In this document: positions 5,668 through 12,035 of the stretch, piece by piece
How the letters are laid out: each line of letters starts with the position of its first letter
Position numbering within the stretch: the stretch's first letter is position 1
Origin: JBQCDV01 sp051960855
Lineage (GTDB): Bacteria; Actinomycetota; Actinomycetes; JAJZTN01
Direction: 5' to 3'
Length of the DNA: 15,386 bases
Assembly (NCBI GenBank): GCA_051960855.1
Contig: JBQCDV010000022.1
Coordinates: 1 to 15,386, forward strand
Position numbers and translations under genes: made by a program
Notes under the pieces: generated by a model
What the model was told of the DNA's origin: nothing
The model's database searches: none
The model's input: only the letters and a program-made list of their open reading frames with translations

Positions 5668-8349
5668 GTGAGCGTCGCCGAGTTCCGGACGGGGCGGGAC
5701 AACCGCGAGGGGCGGCGCACCCGAGACGAGGACACGCCGACGGACTACGAGCTGACGCCGCCGCAGGATCTCGCAGCCGAGCAGTCCGTCCTCGGCGGCA
5801 TGATGCTGTCCAAGGACGCGATCGCCGATGTCGTGGAGGCGGTTCGCGGGACGGACTTCTACAAGCCCGCCCACGAGCTCGTCTTCGAAGCGATCATCGA
5901 CCTCTACGGTCGCGGGGAGCCCGCGGACGCGGTCACCGTCGCCGCCGAGCTCACCAAGCGCGGCGAGCTCACCCGCGTGGGCGGCGGGCCCTACCTGCAC
6001 ACGCTGCTGCAGTCCGTTCCCACCGCCGCCAACGCCTCCTACTACGCACGGATCGTGCGCGAGCGCGCCATCCTGCGGCGCCTCGTCGAGGCCGGCACCC
6101 GCATCGTGCAGCTCGGCTACGGCGCCGAGGGCGAGGTCGACGACCTGGTCGACCGCGCGCAGGCCGAGGTCTACGCCATCACGGAGAAGCGGACCTCCGA
6201 GGACTACCTCCCGCTGTCGCAGATCATGGAGGGCACCCTCGACGAGATCGAGGCGATCAGCTCGCGCTCCGGTGAGCTGGTGGGTGTGCCGACCGGCTTC
6301 GCCGACCTCGACGCTCTCACCAACGGTCTGCACTCCGGGCAGATGATCGTCGTCGCGGCCCGCCCCGGTATGGGCAAGTCCACGCTCTCCCTCGACATCG
6401 CCCGATCCGCCGCCATCAAGCACCGGATGCCGACGGTCATCTTCAGCCTGGAGATGAGCCGCAACGAGATCACGATGCGTCTGCTGTCGGCGGAGGCTCG
6501 CATCTCGCTGCACCACATGCGCACCGGCGGCATGGGCGACGACGACTGGAACCGGCTAGCCCGTCGGATGGGGGAGGTGTCGTCCGCGCCGCTGTTCATC
6601 GACGACTCGCCGAACCTGTCGATGATGGAGATCCGCGCGAAGTGCCGGCGGCTCAAGCAGCGGCACGACCTCAAGCTCGTCGTCGTCGACTACCTCCAGC
6701 TGATGTCGATGGGCCGGCGCTACGACAACCGTCAGCAGGAGGTCTCGGAGATGTCGCGAGCCCTCAAGCTCATCGCCAAGGAGCTCGAGGTCCCCGTCAT
6801 CGCGGTGTCCCAGCTCAACCGTGGCGCCGAGCAGCGCAGTGACAAGCGTCCGCAGCTGGCGGACCTGCGCGAAAGCGGCTGCCTGCCCGCCTCCACTCGG
6901 ATCCTCCGAGCGGACACCGGCGCTGAGGTGACGCTCGGTGAGCTGATGTCCGGCGGCGAGCGCGACGTGCCGGTCTGGGCGCTCGACGAGTCCCTGCGCT
7001 ACGTGCCGCGGACGATGACCCACGCCTTTCCCAGCGGGACGCGGGAGACCTGGCGCCTGACCCTGGCCAGCGGCAAGCAGGTCGAGGCCACCGCCAACCA
7101 CCCCTTCCTCACCTACGACGGTTGGAAGCCGCTGGGCGAGATGGCGCCGGGCGACAGGCTCGCGGTGCCGCGACACGTTCCGGCTCCGCTTGCTACCCGG
7201 ACGGACTGGTCGGATGACCAGGTGGTCGTTCTGGCTCACCTTCTCGGGGACGGTTCCTTCGTGAAGCGCCAGCCGATTCGCTACGCGAGCCAAGATGAGG
7301 CCAACATCGCCGCTGTCGCGGAGGCGGCAAAGCGGGCCTTTGGAATCACCGCCGCCCGCGACGACTATGCAGCCGCACGAGTGACCACGCTCCGACTGCC
7401 CTCGCCCTACCGACTCGCTCGCGGTCGTCGTAACCCCATAGCGCACTGGCTGGACTCTTTGGGTCTCTTCGGGCTCCGCAGTCACGAGAAGTTCCTGCCC
7501 GCTGAGGTGTTCAACCTGCCGAAGCGGCAGATCGCGCTATTTCTTCGTCACATCTGGGCTACAGACGGCAGCGTGACTGTTACCAAGGACGGCCGAGGCG
7601 GGCGGGTTTACTACTCCACAACGAGCCGCCCTCTGGCGGAGCAACTCAGCCTGTTGTTGCTGCGTTTCGGTATTGCGACGCGTCTTCGCCGGACGACCAA
7701 GGCCGGCTATCGGGACGGGTGGACGCTTGATGTGAGCGGCTGCGACGAACAGCGTCGCTTCTGCAAGGAGATCGGGGTGCACGGCGATCGTGGCCAGCTC
7801 GCCGAGCAGTTGCTCGAGCGGCTGACCGGACGGGAAGCGAATACGAACGTCGACACCGTGCCTCGCGAGGTATGGCGCGACGTCAAGGAGATCCTTGTCG
7901 CGAAGGGGATGACGCACCGGCAGTTCGCCGCTGCCATGGCAACGTCTTTCTGTGGCTCGACGCTGTGGAAGCACGCGCCAAGCCGGGAGCGCATTGGGCG
8001 CATCGCGACCGTCCTCGACAGCGCGGAACTAGAAATGCTCGCCACCAACGACGTCCTGTGGGACGAGGTCGTCTCGGTGGAGTACGCGGGGAAGCAAGCG
8101 GTCTACGACGCCACAGTGCTCAAGCTGCACAACTTCGTGGCCAATGGCATCGCCGTGCACAACAGCATCGAGCAGGACGCCGACATGGTGATCCTGCTGC
8201 ACCGCGAGGACGCCTACGAGAAGGAGTCCCCGCGTGCCGGCGAGGCGGACTTCATCGTGGCCAAGCACCGCAACGGGCCGACCGACACGATCACGGTGGC
8301 CTTCCAGGGTCACTACAGCCGCTTTGTGGACATGGCCGCCCAGATCTGA
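5668..8349 (+). CDS. dnaB: Replicative DNA helicase DnaB, intein-containing precursor
   Basis: The precursor has 893 residues. Removing the 428-residue intein (405-832) leaves a normal 465-residue DnaB, the hexameric 5'-3' helicase of the replication fork. The N-terminal DnaB_N domain spans roughly residues 30-135 (PQDLAAEQSVLGGMM onward). The RecA-like ATPase domain carries Walker A ARPGMGKST (Lys237) and Walker B VVVDYLQL (Asp341). It also carries SQLNRGAEQRSDKRPQLADLRESG just before the intein, and it resumes at SIEQDADMVILLHR. The GTG at 5668 has GAGGGAG (5656-5662) 5 nt upstream. An in-frame GTG at 5641 is an alternative, and the frame is open to 5524, but the extra residues do not resemble DnaB. 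Splicing must occur to rebuild the ATPase core. Confidence 0.95.
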   Translation: MSVAEFRTGRDNREGRRTRDEDTPTDYELTPPQDLAAEQSVLGGMMLSKDAIADVVEAVRGTDFYKPAHELVFEAIIDLYGRGEPADAVTVAAELTKRGELTRVGGGPYLHTLLQSVPTAANASYYARIVRERAILRRLVEAGTRIVQLGYGAEGEVDDLVDRAQAEVYAITEKRTSEDYLPLSQIMEGTLDEIEAISSRSGELVGVPTGFADLDALTNGLHSGQMIVVAARPGMGKSTLSLDIARSAAIKHRMPTVIFSLEMSRNEITMRLLSAEARISLHHMRTGGMGDDDWNRLARRMGEVSSAPLFIDDSPNLSMMEIRAKCRRLKQRHDLKLVVVDYLQLMSMGRRYDNRQQEVSEMSRALKLIAKELEVPVIAVSQLNRGAEQRSDKRPQLADLRESGCLPASTRILRADTGAEVTLGELMSGGERDVPVWALDESLRYVPRTMTHAFPSGTRETWRLTLASGKQVEATANHPFLTYDGWKPLGEMAPGDRLAVPRHVPAPLATRTDWSDDQVVVLAHLLGDGSFVKRQPIRYASQDEANIAAVAEAAKRAFGITAARDDYAAARVTTLRLPSPYRLARGRRNPIAHWLDSLGLFGLRSHEKFLPAEVFNLPKRQIALFLRHIWATDGSVTVTKDGRGGRVYYSTTSRPLAEQLSLLLLRFGIATRLRRTTKAGYRDGWTLDVSGCDEQRRFCKEIGVHGDRGQLAEQLLERLTGREANTNVDTVPREVWRDVKEILVAKGMTHRQFAAAMATSFCGSTLWKHAPSRERIGRIATVLDSAELEMLATNDVLWDEVVSVEYAGKQAVYDATVLKLHNFVANGIAVHNSIEQDADMVILLHREDAYEKESPRAGEADFIVAKHRNGPTDTITVAFQGHYSRFVDMAAQI
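6880..8163 (+). mobile_element. DnaB intein with LAGLIDADG homing endonuclease
   Basis: The 428-residue intein is inserted in the extein sequence DLRESG | SIEQDAD, the same site as the Synechocystis DnaB intein. Numbering from Cys1, block A is CLPASTRIL and block B is TANHPFLT (Thr71, His74). The first LAGLIDADG-like motif is LAHLLGDGS (118-126, Asp124) and the second is FLRHIWATDGSV (221-232, Asp229). Block F is VYDATVLKLHNF (408-419) and block G ends in IAVHN (His427, Asn428), with Ser as the +1 extein residue. All splicing residues and both endonuclease acidic residues are present, so both activities look intact. Residues 344-380 (MTHRQFAAAM...RERIGRIA) look like an added helix-turn-helix. 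The endonuclease core appears less GC-rich than the flanking extein, consistent with mobility. Confidence 0.95.
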
Positions 8350-8370
8350 GTGTCCAGTAACCCTGGGACG

Positions 8371-8384
8371 GTATGCTGGCATAC
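8371..8384 (+). promoter_or_regulatory. Palindrome overlapping a -10 element at the antitoxin start (candidate operator/promoter)
   Basis: GTATGC-TG-GCATAC is a perfect 6-bp inverted repeat. It contains TATGCT (8372-8377), a good TAnnnT -10 element. Transcription would then start at about 8384-8385, on the antitoxin GTG itself, giving a leaderless mRNA. Ribbon-helix-helix antitoxins usually bind short palindromes over their own promoter, so this is the likely operator. No clear -35 is seen. Confidence 0.5.
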
Positions 8385-8612
8385 GTGAAGCGCACCACCC
8401 TCAAGCTTCCAGACACCCTGGACGCCCGGTTGCGACACGAAGCGCAACGGAGGAACACGACGATCTCGGACATCAGCCGTCAGGCCATCGAGGCCTACCT
8501 GGGTGAGTCGGGTGGTCGTCGCCGCTTGGGTGCCGCGGGCGCGGGGCGCAGCGGTCGCAGGGACATCTCCGAGCGCATCGAGGAGATTCTGGCAGCGGAG
8601 GTCGCGCGATAG
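8385..8612 (+). CDS. Ribbon-helix-helix (CopG/VapB-like) antitoxin
   Basis: This is a 75-residue protein. The N-terminal KRTTLKLPDTLDARLRHEAQ is a typical ribbon-helix-helix DNA-binding unit (one strand, two helices, with NTTISDISRQAIEAYL as the second helix). A Gly/Arg-rich linker and an amphipathic tail (ISERIEEILAAEVA) follow, and would embrace the toxin. I prefer GTG at 8385 because it begins the strand exactly where the family usually starts and lies just after a -10 element. ATG at 8373 would add four residues (MLAY) encoded inside the palindrome. The stop codon overlaps the apparent toxin start (ATAG). The pair is 35 bp downstream of dnaB. It would neutralise the PIN toxin and repress its own promoter. 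Confidence 0.8.
   Translation: MKRTTLKLPDTLDARLRHEAQRRNTTISDISRQAIEAYLGESGGRRRLGAAGAGRSGRRDISERIEEILAAEVAR
8597..8601 (+). promoter_or_regulatory. Shine-Dalgarno that points to an ATA start for the PIN toxin
   Basis: GGAGG lies inside the antitoxin 3' end. It is 7 nt before ATA at 8609 and 16 nt before the CTG at 8618. No ATG, GTG or TTG occurs in the toxin frame until TTG 8714, which would remove the first catalytic Asp. The spacing therefore favours ATA. Confidence 0.5.
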
Positions 8613-9025
8613 CTGCCCTGGCCGTCGATGCCGGGCCGCTCTACGCCTACGTCGATGCTGACGACGCCCACCATGAAGCGTCGCTGGAGCTCCTGGAGAC
8701 GCATCCGGGCCCGTTGATCGTTCCCATGTTGGTCATCACGGAAGTGGCCTACCTCCTCGCCACCCGCGTTGGCCCGGAGCCCGAGGTGCGCTTCCTCGGC
8801 GACCTGGCCGCGGGTGCGTTCACCGTCGAGCCGGTTGCGGCGGCGGATTGGCTGCGCATCGCCGAGCTGGTCGCTCGATACCGTGACCTACCGCTCGGCA
8901 CCGTAGACGCGTCGGTCGTCGCGGCCGCCGAGCGCATGGGCATCACCGAGGTCGCCACCCTGGACCACCGCCACTTCGCCGTTGTGCGGCCGGCGCACGT
9001 GGACGCCTTCAGGCTGCTGCCGTGA
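8609..9025 (+). CDS. PIN-domain ribonuclease toxin (VapC-like), apparent ATA start
   Basis: The protein has 138 residues if it starts at ATA 8609. VapC-type PIN toxins cleave tRNA or rRNA with a magnesium site made of conserved acids. All four are visible: Asp7 in LAVDAGPLYAYVD, Glu45 in MLVITEVAYLL, Asp100 in GTVDASVVAAAE and Asp119 in ATLDHRHF. Starting only at TTG 8714 would delete about 35 residues including Asp7, so the real start must be upstream. The only candidates with context are ATA 8609 (overlapping the antitoxin stop, Shine-Dalgarno 7 nt away) and CTG 8618. A non-standard start would keep toxin translation low and coupled to the antitoxin. A start-codon loss by mutation is the alternative. 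The RNA target is unknown. Confidence 0.78.
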   Translation: MAALAVDAGPLYAYVDADDAHHEASLELLETHPGPLIVPMLVITEVAYLLATRVGPEPEVRFLGDLAAGAFTVEPVAAADWLRIAELVARYRDLPLGTVDASVVAAAERMGITEVATLDHRHFAVVRPAHVDAFRLLP

Positions 9026-9122
9026 ACAGCTTGCTCCGTCCGCGTCGCCGGACCCGCAGCTGCCCCAGCTGCCGATCCGACTGCGGTACCTACTCGCAGG
9101 GAGAGAGGCGTCGGGCCTCGCG

Positions 9123-9232
9123 TCAGCGCTTCTGGGCGATGAGGTAGCCCTGCGGCTGCAGGCAGCCGCGGCCACATAAATCTCGGCGATGCTGTCGTGC
9201 GCCTGACGAAGCTCGAGGGTCCGGTCATCCAC
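9123..9232 (-). pseudogene. Remnant of a SAM-dependent methyltransferase (ends only)
   Basis: On the minus strand, ATG at 9232 begins MDDRTLELRQAHDSIAEIYV, which resembles the first helix of many actinobacterial class I methyltransferases (R-AYDSIAELY-type). About 23 codons later a one-base frame change leads to QPQGYLIAQKR and a TGA at 9123-9125. That resembles the C-terminal strand of the same enzymes. The SAM-binding core is absent. The simplest reading is an internal deletion that joined the two ends out of frame. The recognition rests on short motifs and is tentative. Confidence 0.35.
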
Positions 9233-9241
9233 TCCAGCAAC

Positions 9242-10168
9242 CTAATGAGGAGTCAGCAGGACGTTGCGCAGCATCGCGAGGCGAGCCGCGCAGCGGCCGG
9301 GCATCGTCGTCCAGTAGTACGGGAAAGTCATCGCGGCGATCGCCAGCGCCCAGCCACGCCCGCGCGCCCAGGGGGCGTCGTCGACGTCGAGCGTGCGTCG
9401 CACCGATGTGCGGTCCTCTGACCCGAACAGCTCCCACAGAGCGATGAGGTCCACCGAGGGGTCGCCGACGGCCAGGCCGCCGAAGTCGAGCACCGCGGCG
9501 AGGTCCCCGTTGTGCTCGAGGAGGTTCTCCGCGAGCAGGTCACCGTGGACCCATGCCAAGTCGGGAGCCTGGTCCGACTGCTGCTCGAGCACCTCGTCCC
9601 AGACGCGCAACGCCTGGTCGACGTCGAGCTCCAGGCCAGGAAGCTCCCGACACGCCTCGAGGTCGTCCCGTGTCTGGTCAGCCATCACCTCGAGCGGCTC
9701 GGCCCGGTAGCTCCGCAGCGTCGGGTCGTCGCGAGCTTCCGGGGGCACCGGCGCGTTCCGCAACCCGGCCAGCACTGCCGCCAGACCCGCAGCCAAGGCA
9801 GGTCGGGAACCACCGGCAGCGCCGTTCGGGCTCCACGGCGTGGGGGTCGCACCGTCGATCCAGCGCACGATCGACCACCGCTCGGGGTAGCCGTGCCCGG
9901 GCTCGCCCACGTGCACGATCTCCGGTGTCGCGACGGGCAGCGCGGCGGCGACGACGTGCTGCCAGCGGCACTCCTTCGCGATGCCAGCCGAGCCGCCGGG
10001 CTGGCGGGGGAGCCGGACGAGCAGCTCGTCGCCGAGGCGGAAGAGCGCGTTCGTCGAGCCGGAGGCGTCCAGCGGTCGCAGCGGCAGGACGCGCCACGAC
10101 GGGTCCGCGTCGGCTACCAGCGCCCGGACCAGGTCGAGGTCGATGGCGAGCTCGTCGTCATGCAGCAC
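9242..10168 (-). CDS. Aminoglycoside phosphotransferase (APH)-family kinase
   Basis: This 308-residue protein kinase-like enzyme has the catalytic loop WVHGDLLAEN (His208, Asp210, Asn215) and the metal-binding motif LDFGGLAVGDPSVDL (Asp228). The N-terminal lobe has SGSTNALFRLGDELLVRLPR (about 36-55) and the later stretch KECRWQHVVAAALPVATPEI. Together these fit the chromosomal APH group common in actinobacteria. Members phosphorylate hydroxyl groups of aminoglycosides or other small molecules, and the true substrate is unknown. I chose GTG at 10168 because the frame then begins VLHDDELAIDLDLVRALV, close to the usual family start. The Shine-Dalgarno is weak. The gene is divergent from the dehydrogenase at 10356. 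It is not evidence of resistance by itself. Confidence 0.85.
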   Translation of the reverse strand: MLHDDELAIDLDLVRALVADADPSWRVLPLRPLDASGSTNALFRLGDELLVRLPRQPGGSAGIAKECRWQHVVAAALPVATPEIVHVGEPGHGYPERWSIVRWIDGATPTPWSPNGAAGGSRPALAAGLAAVLAGLRNAPVPPEARDDPTLRSYRAEPLEVMADQTRDDLEACRELPGLELDVDQALRVWDEVLEQQSDQAPDLAWVHGDLLAENLLEHNGDLAAVLDFGGLAVGDPSVDLIALWELFGSEDRTSVRRTLDVDDAPWARGRGWALAIAAMTFPYYWTTMPGRCAARLAMLRNVLLTPH

Positions 10169-10210
10169 GCGGCGATCCCACTGCGGATCCGGCCGCTTGT
10201 CGACTGGGTT

Positions 10211-10355
10211 TCACACCCGGTGCCCGTCATGCCGAGGGGCGAGCAGCAGGTCGACCGCGCGGTCGAGGGCGTCGCCCCAGCGGTGGCCGCCCGGGTGGTG
10301 AGCGAACGGCGCCGCCGATGGTTGAGCGAGCGCGAGCGGCTGGCACCATCGGGGC
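10211..10355 (-). other. Divergent intergenic region with a coding-like minus-strand stretch
   Basis: Between the APH gene and the dehydrogenase, the minus strand can be read as HHPGGHRWGDALDRAVDLLL (10300-10241), ending in a TGA at 10211-10213. It shows GC-rich third positions like a real gene. The frame continues upstream as PLALAQPSAAPFA without a good start codon. It may be the 3' remnant of a lost gene or simply chance. I do not recognise a family. Confidence 0.2.
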
Positions 10356-11558
10356 ATGAGCCGCGACTTCGACCTCACGCTCTACGGAGCCACCGGCTTC
10401 GTCGGGCGGCTGGTCGCCGAGCACCTCGCCGCGCACGCGCCGCAGGGCCTTCGCATCGCCCTGGCCGGACGCAACAAGGAAAGGCTGCGCGAGGTCAAGA
10501 CCGGTCTGGGCGAGGCGGCGCAGCACTGGTCGCTGGCCGTGGCGGCCGCCGACGACGAGGCCGCCCTCACCCAGCTCGCCGAGAGCAGCCGGGTCATCGT
10601 GAGCACCGTCGGGCCCTACCAGCGGCTCGGGCTCCCGCTGGTGCAGGCGTGCGCTGCGGCCGGCACGCACTACGCCGATCTCACCGGCGAGGTCCTCTTC
10701 GTCCGGCAGAGCATCGACACCTGCCACGCCCTCGCGCAGCAGACTGGCGCACGCATCGTCCACTCCTGTGGCTTCGACAGCATCCCCTCAGACCTCGGCG
10801 TCCTCGTGCTGCACGAAGCCGCCGGCGAGCTCACCGACACGACTTTCGCCCTGCTCAAGGCGAAGGGCGGTTTCAGTGGCGGCACCATCGCCTCGATGCG
10901 CGAGCAGCTGGACGCGGTGCGCAGCGACCGGGCGGCGCGCCGCATCGCCGGTGACCCCTACGCGCTGAGTCCCGACCGCGCCGCCGAGCCGGACCTGGGC
11001 AACGAGCACGACCTGACCAAGCCGGTCCACGACCCCCAGCTCGGCTGGCTCGCTCCCTTCGTCATGGCCTCCTACAACACCCGCATCGTGCGCCGTAGCA
11101 ACGCGCTGTCCGACTATGCCTACGGCCGCCGCTTCCGCTACCGGGAGGTCGTCGGGACCGGACGCGGCCGCCTCGCGCCGGTGATAGCCGGCGGCATTAC
11201 TGCCGCTCTCGGCGCACTGGTCGCCGGGCTGTCCTTCGGCCCCACCCGGTCCCTGCTCGACCGCGTTCTGCCTTCACCTGGCGAGGGTCCCTCGGAGTCG
11301 ACCCGGCAGCAGGGTTCCTTCTTCGCGCGCATCACCACGACCAACGCCGCCGGCGAACGCTGGACCGCCTCCGTCGGTGCCCAGGGCGACCCGGGGTATG
11401 GAGCCACGGCGGTCATGCTCGGCCAGAGCGCACTGGCCCTCGCCCTCGACGACCTCCCTCCCGCCGCCGGCGTCCTCACTCCCGCCACCGGGATCGGCCA
11501 GCCCCTTGTCGAGCGGCTGCGCGCCCAGGGCTTCACGTTCTCGGCAGCCCAGCGCTGA
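10356..11558 (+). CDS. Saccharopine dehydrogenase-like / trans-acting enoyl reductase family protein
   Basis: The protein has 400 residues. An N-terminal Rossmann motif LTLYGATGFVGRLVAEHL (NAD(P)-binding, Gly11-Gly17) is followed by ALAGRNKERL, VSTVGPYQRLG and AAGTHYADLTGEV. Then comes HSCGFDSIPSDLGV, which is very characteristic of the group containing M. tuberculosis Rv2449c and Rv2953. Rv2953 is a trans-acting enoyl reductase for phthiocerol-type lipids. Homologues outside mycobacteria have no established substrate, so a lipid reductase role here is inference only. A hydrophobic segment (VIAGGITAALGALVAGLSF, about residues 276-294) may contact the membrane. The ATG is preceded only by a weak GGGG. 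The gene is monocistronic by context, followed by a GC-rich structured spacer. Confidence 0.85.
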   Translation: MSRDFDLTLYGATGFVGRLVAEHLAAHAPQGLRIALAGRNKERLREVKTGLGEAAQHWSLAVAAADDEAALTQLAESSRVIVSTVGPYQRLGLPLVQACAAAGTHYADLTGEVLFVRQSIDTCHALAQQTGARIVHSCGFDSIPSDLGVLVLHEAAGELTDTTFALLKAKGGFSGGTIASMREQLDAVRSDRAARRIAGDPYALSPDRAAEPDLGNEHDLTKPVHDPQLGWLAPFVMASYNTRIVRRSNALSDYAYGRRFRYREVVGTGRGRLAPVIAGGITAALGALVAGLSFGPTRSLLDRVLPSPGEGPSESTRQQGSFFARITTTNAAGERWTASVGAQGDPGYGATAVMLGQSALALALDDLPPAAGVLTPATGIGQPLVERLRAQGFTFSAAQR

Positions 11559-11830
11559 CACACCCCTTCCCGAACGGCGCTGCGCCTGCCGCGCGGCCGT
11601 TGGCTGTGGGAGTCGGAGGGGCAAGGGGGCCCGACTCTGGGCCCGCTCTGGGGGACTTCTGGCGGCCTATAGCCAGCTGAGGTCCCCCGGAAGCCGTAGG
11701 CACCGACGAGGCGGCGACAGTGAGACGGCGGTCTCATGATGCGGACGAAGTCGCGGTTCCGTCGCCTGCCGCCTACCGTCGTACCCGGCCCCCTACGAGG
11801 GCTGCAGATGTGGACAGCGAGGTTGGCGAG
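11559..11830 (+). other. GC-rich intergenic spacer with nested hairpins; possible terminator of the dehydrogenase gene
   Basis: No gene is evident. One hairpin pairs GAGTCGG (11610-11616) with CCGACTC (11631-11637). A second joins GGGGGAC (11650-11656) to GTCCCCC (11682-11688), with an inner CTGGC/GCCAG helix (11659-11663 / 11672-11676). Neither is followed by a T tract, so an intrinsic terminator is possible but weak. The promoter of the downstream leader and OsmC operon should also lie here, but I cannot fix a -10/-35 pair. The region does not match SAM-I or SAM-IV riboswitch cores by eye. Confidence 0.4.
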
Positions 11831-11841
11831 AGGAGGGACGA

Positions 11842-11910
11842 GTGGAACTGCGACTCGTCTCCCGACGCCATGTGGACCTCTGCCGGGTCGCGAGCCAGCT
11901 CTGTCGCTGA
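11842..11910 (+). CDS. Cysteine-containing regulatory leader peptide of the OsmC-metY operon
   Basis: A 22-residue open frame starts at GTG 11842 and ends at TGA 11908-11910. A strong AGGAGG (11831-11836) lies 5 nt upstream. Its sequence, ...LVSRRHVDLCRVASQLCR, has the (V)SRRHVDLxRVxSxLC pattern of the putative leader peptides found upstream of sulfur-metabolism operons in actinobacteria. It holds Cys codons TGC (11881-11883) and TGT (11902-11904), the second immediately before Arg-stop. Ribosome stalling at these codons when Cys-tRNA is scarce would report low cysteine. The start lies within a hairpin (GACGAGT 11837-11843 / ACTCGTC 11853-11859), so its own initiation may be tuned. It is 125 bp before osmC, where metY makes homocysteine from sulfide. 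It is a regulatory peptide, not a functional protein. Confidence 0.8.
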   Translation: MELRLVSRRHVDLCRVASQLCR

Positions 11911-11922
11911 CGCCGCGCTGAC

Positions 11923-12013
11923 GCGCCCCTGATTCCGTCGGGGCGCTCCGCGTCGCCCCGCGCTCGTCATCCCCCCGATCCGTTTGCCCCGCCCGAGGCG
12001 CGTCCCTCGGGCG
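11923..12013 (+). promoter_or_regulatory. Candidate attenuator with mutually exclusive hairpins between leader peptide and OsmC
   Basis: Segment B (GGGGCGC, 11940-11946) can pair upstream with A (GCGCCCC, 11923-11929; 7 bp, 10-nt loop). Alternatively it can pair downstream through CGGGGCG (11939-11945) with CGCCCCG (11954-11960; 7 bp). Both cannot form at once. A further 9-bp hairpin, CGCCCGAGG (11990-11998) / CCTCGGGCG (12005-12013), ends 10 nt before the OsmC Shine-Dalgarno AGGAG (12024-12028). A ribosome stalled at the leader Cys codons, 20-40 nt upstream of A, could shift the pairing. There is no T tract, so control may be Rho-dependent or translational rather than by a classic terminator. 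Confidence 0.45.
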
Positions 12014-12035
12014 CTGTTCAACCAGGAGCACTTCC

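Noticed and set aside
4397..5671. Long plus-strand frame antisense to the MATE gene
   Set aside because: The product is rich in Arg/Gln/Asp without any domain, as expected for the complement of a hydrophobic high-GC gene.
5155..6516. Long minus-strand frame across the MATE/dnaB gap and the dnaB N-terminus
   Set aside because: It is antisense to the well-identified dnaB and reads through an intergenic region; no family features are seen.
8352..8369. Imperfect hairpin GTCCAG/CTGGGAC as a dnaB terminator
   Set aside because: The stem is short with a bulge and there is no T tract. It overlaps the promoter region of the antitoxin instead.
11559..12035. SAM-I or SAM-IV riboswitch in front of the osmC-metY operon
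   Set aside because: The conserved riboswitch core sequences and pseudoknot partners were not found by eye. The leader peptide explains the region better. A covariance-model search would settle it.
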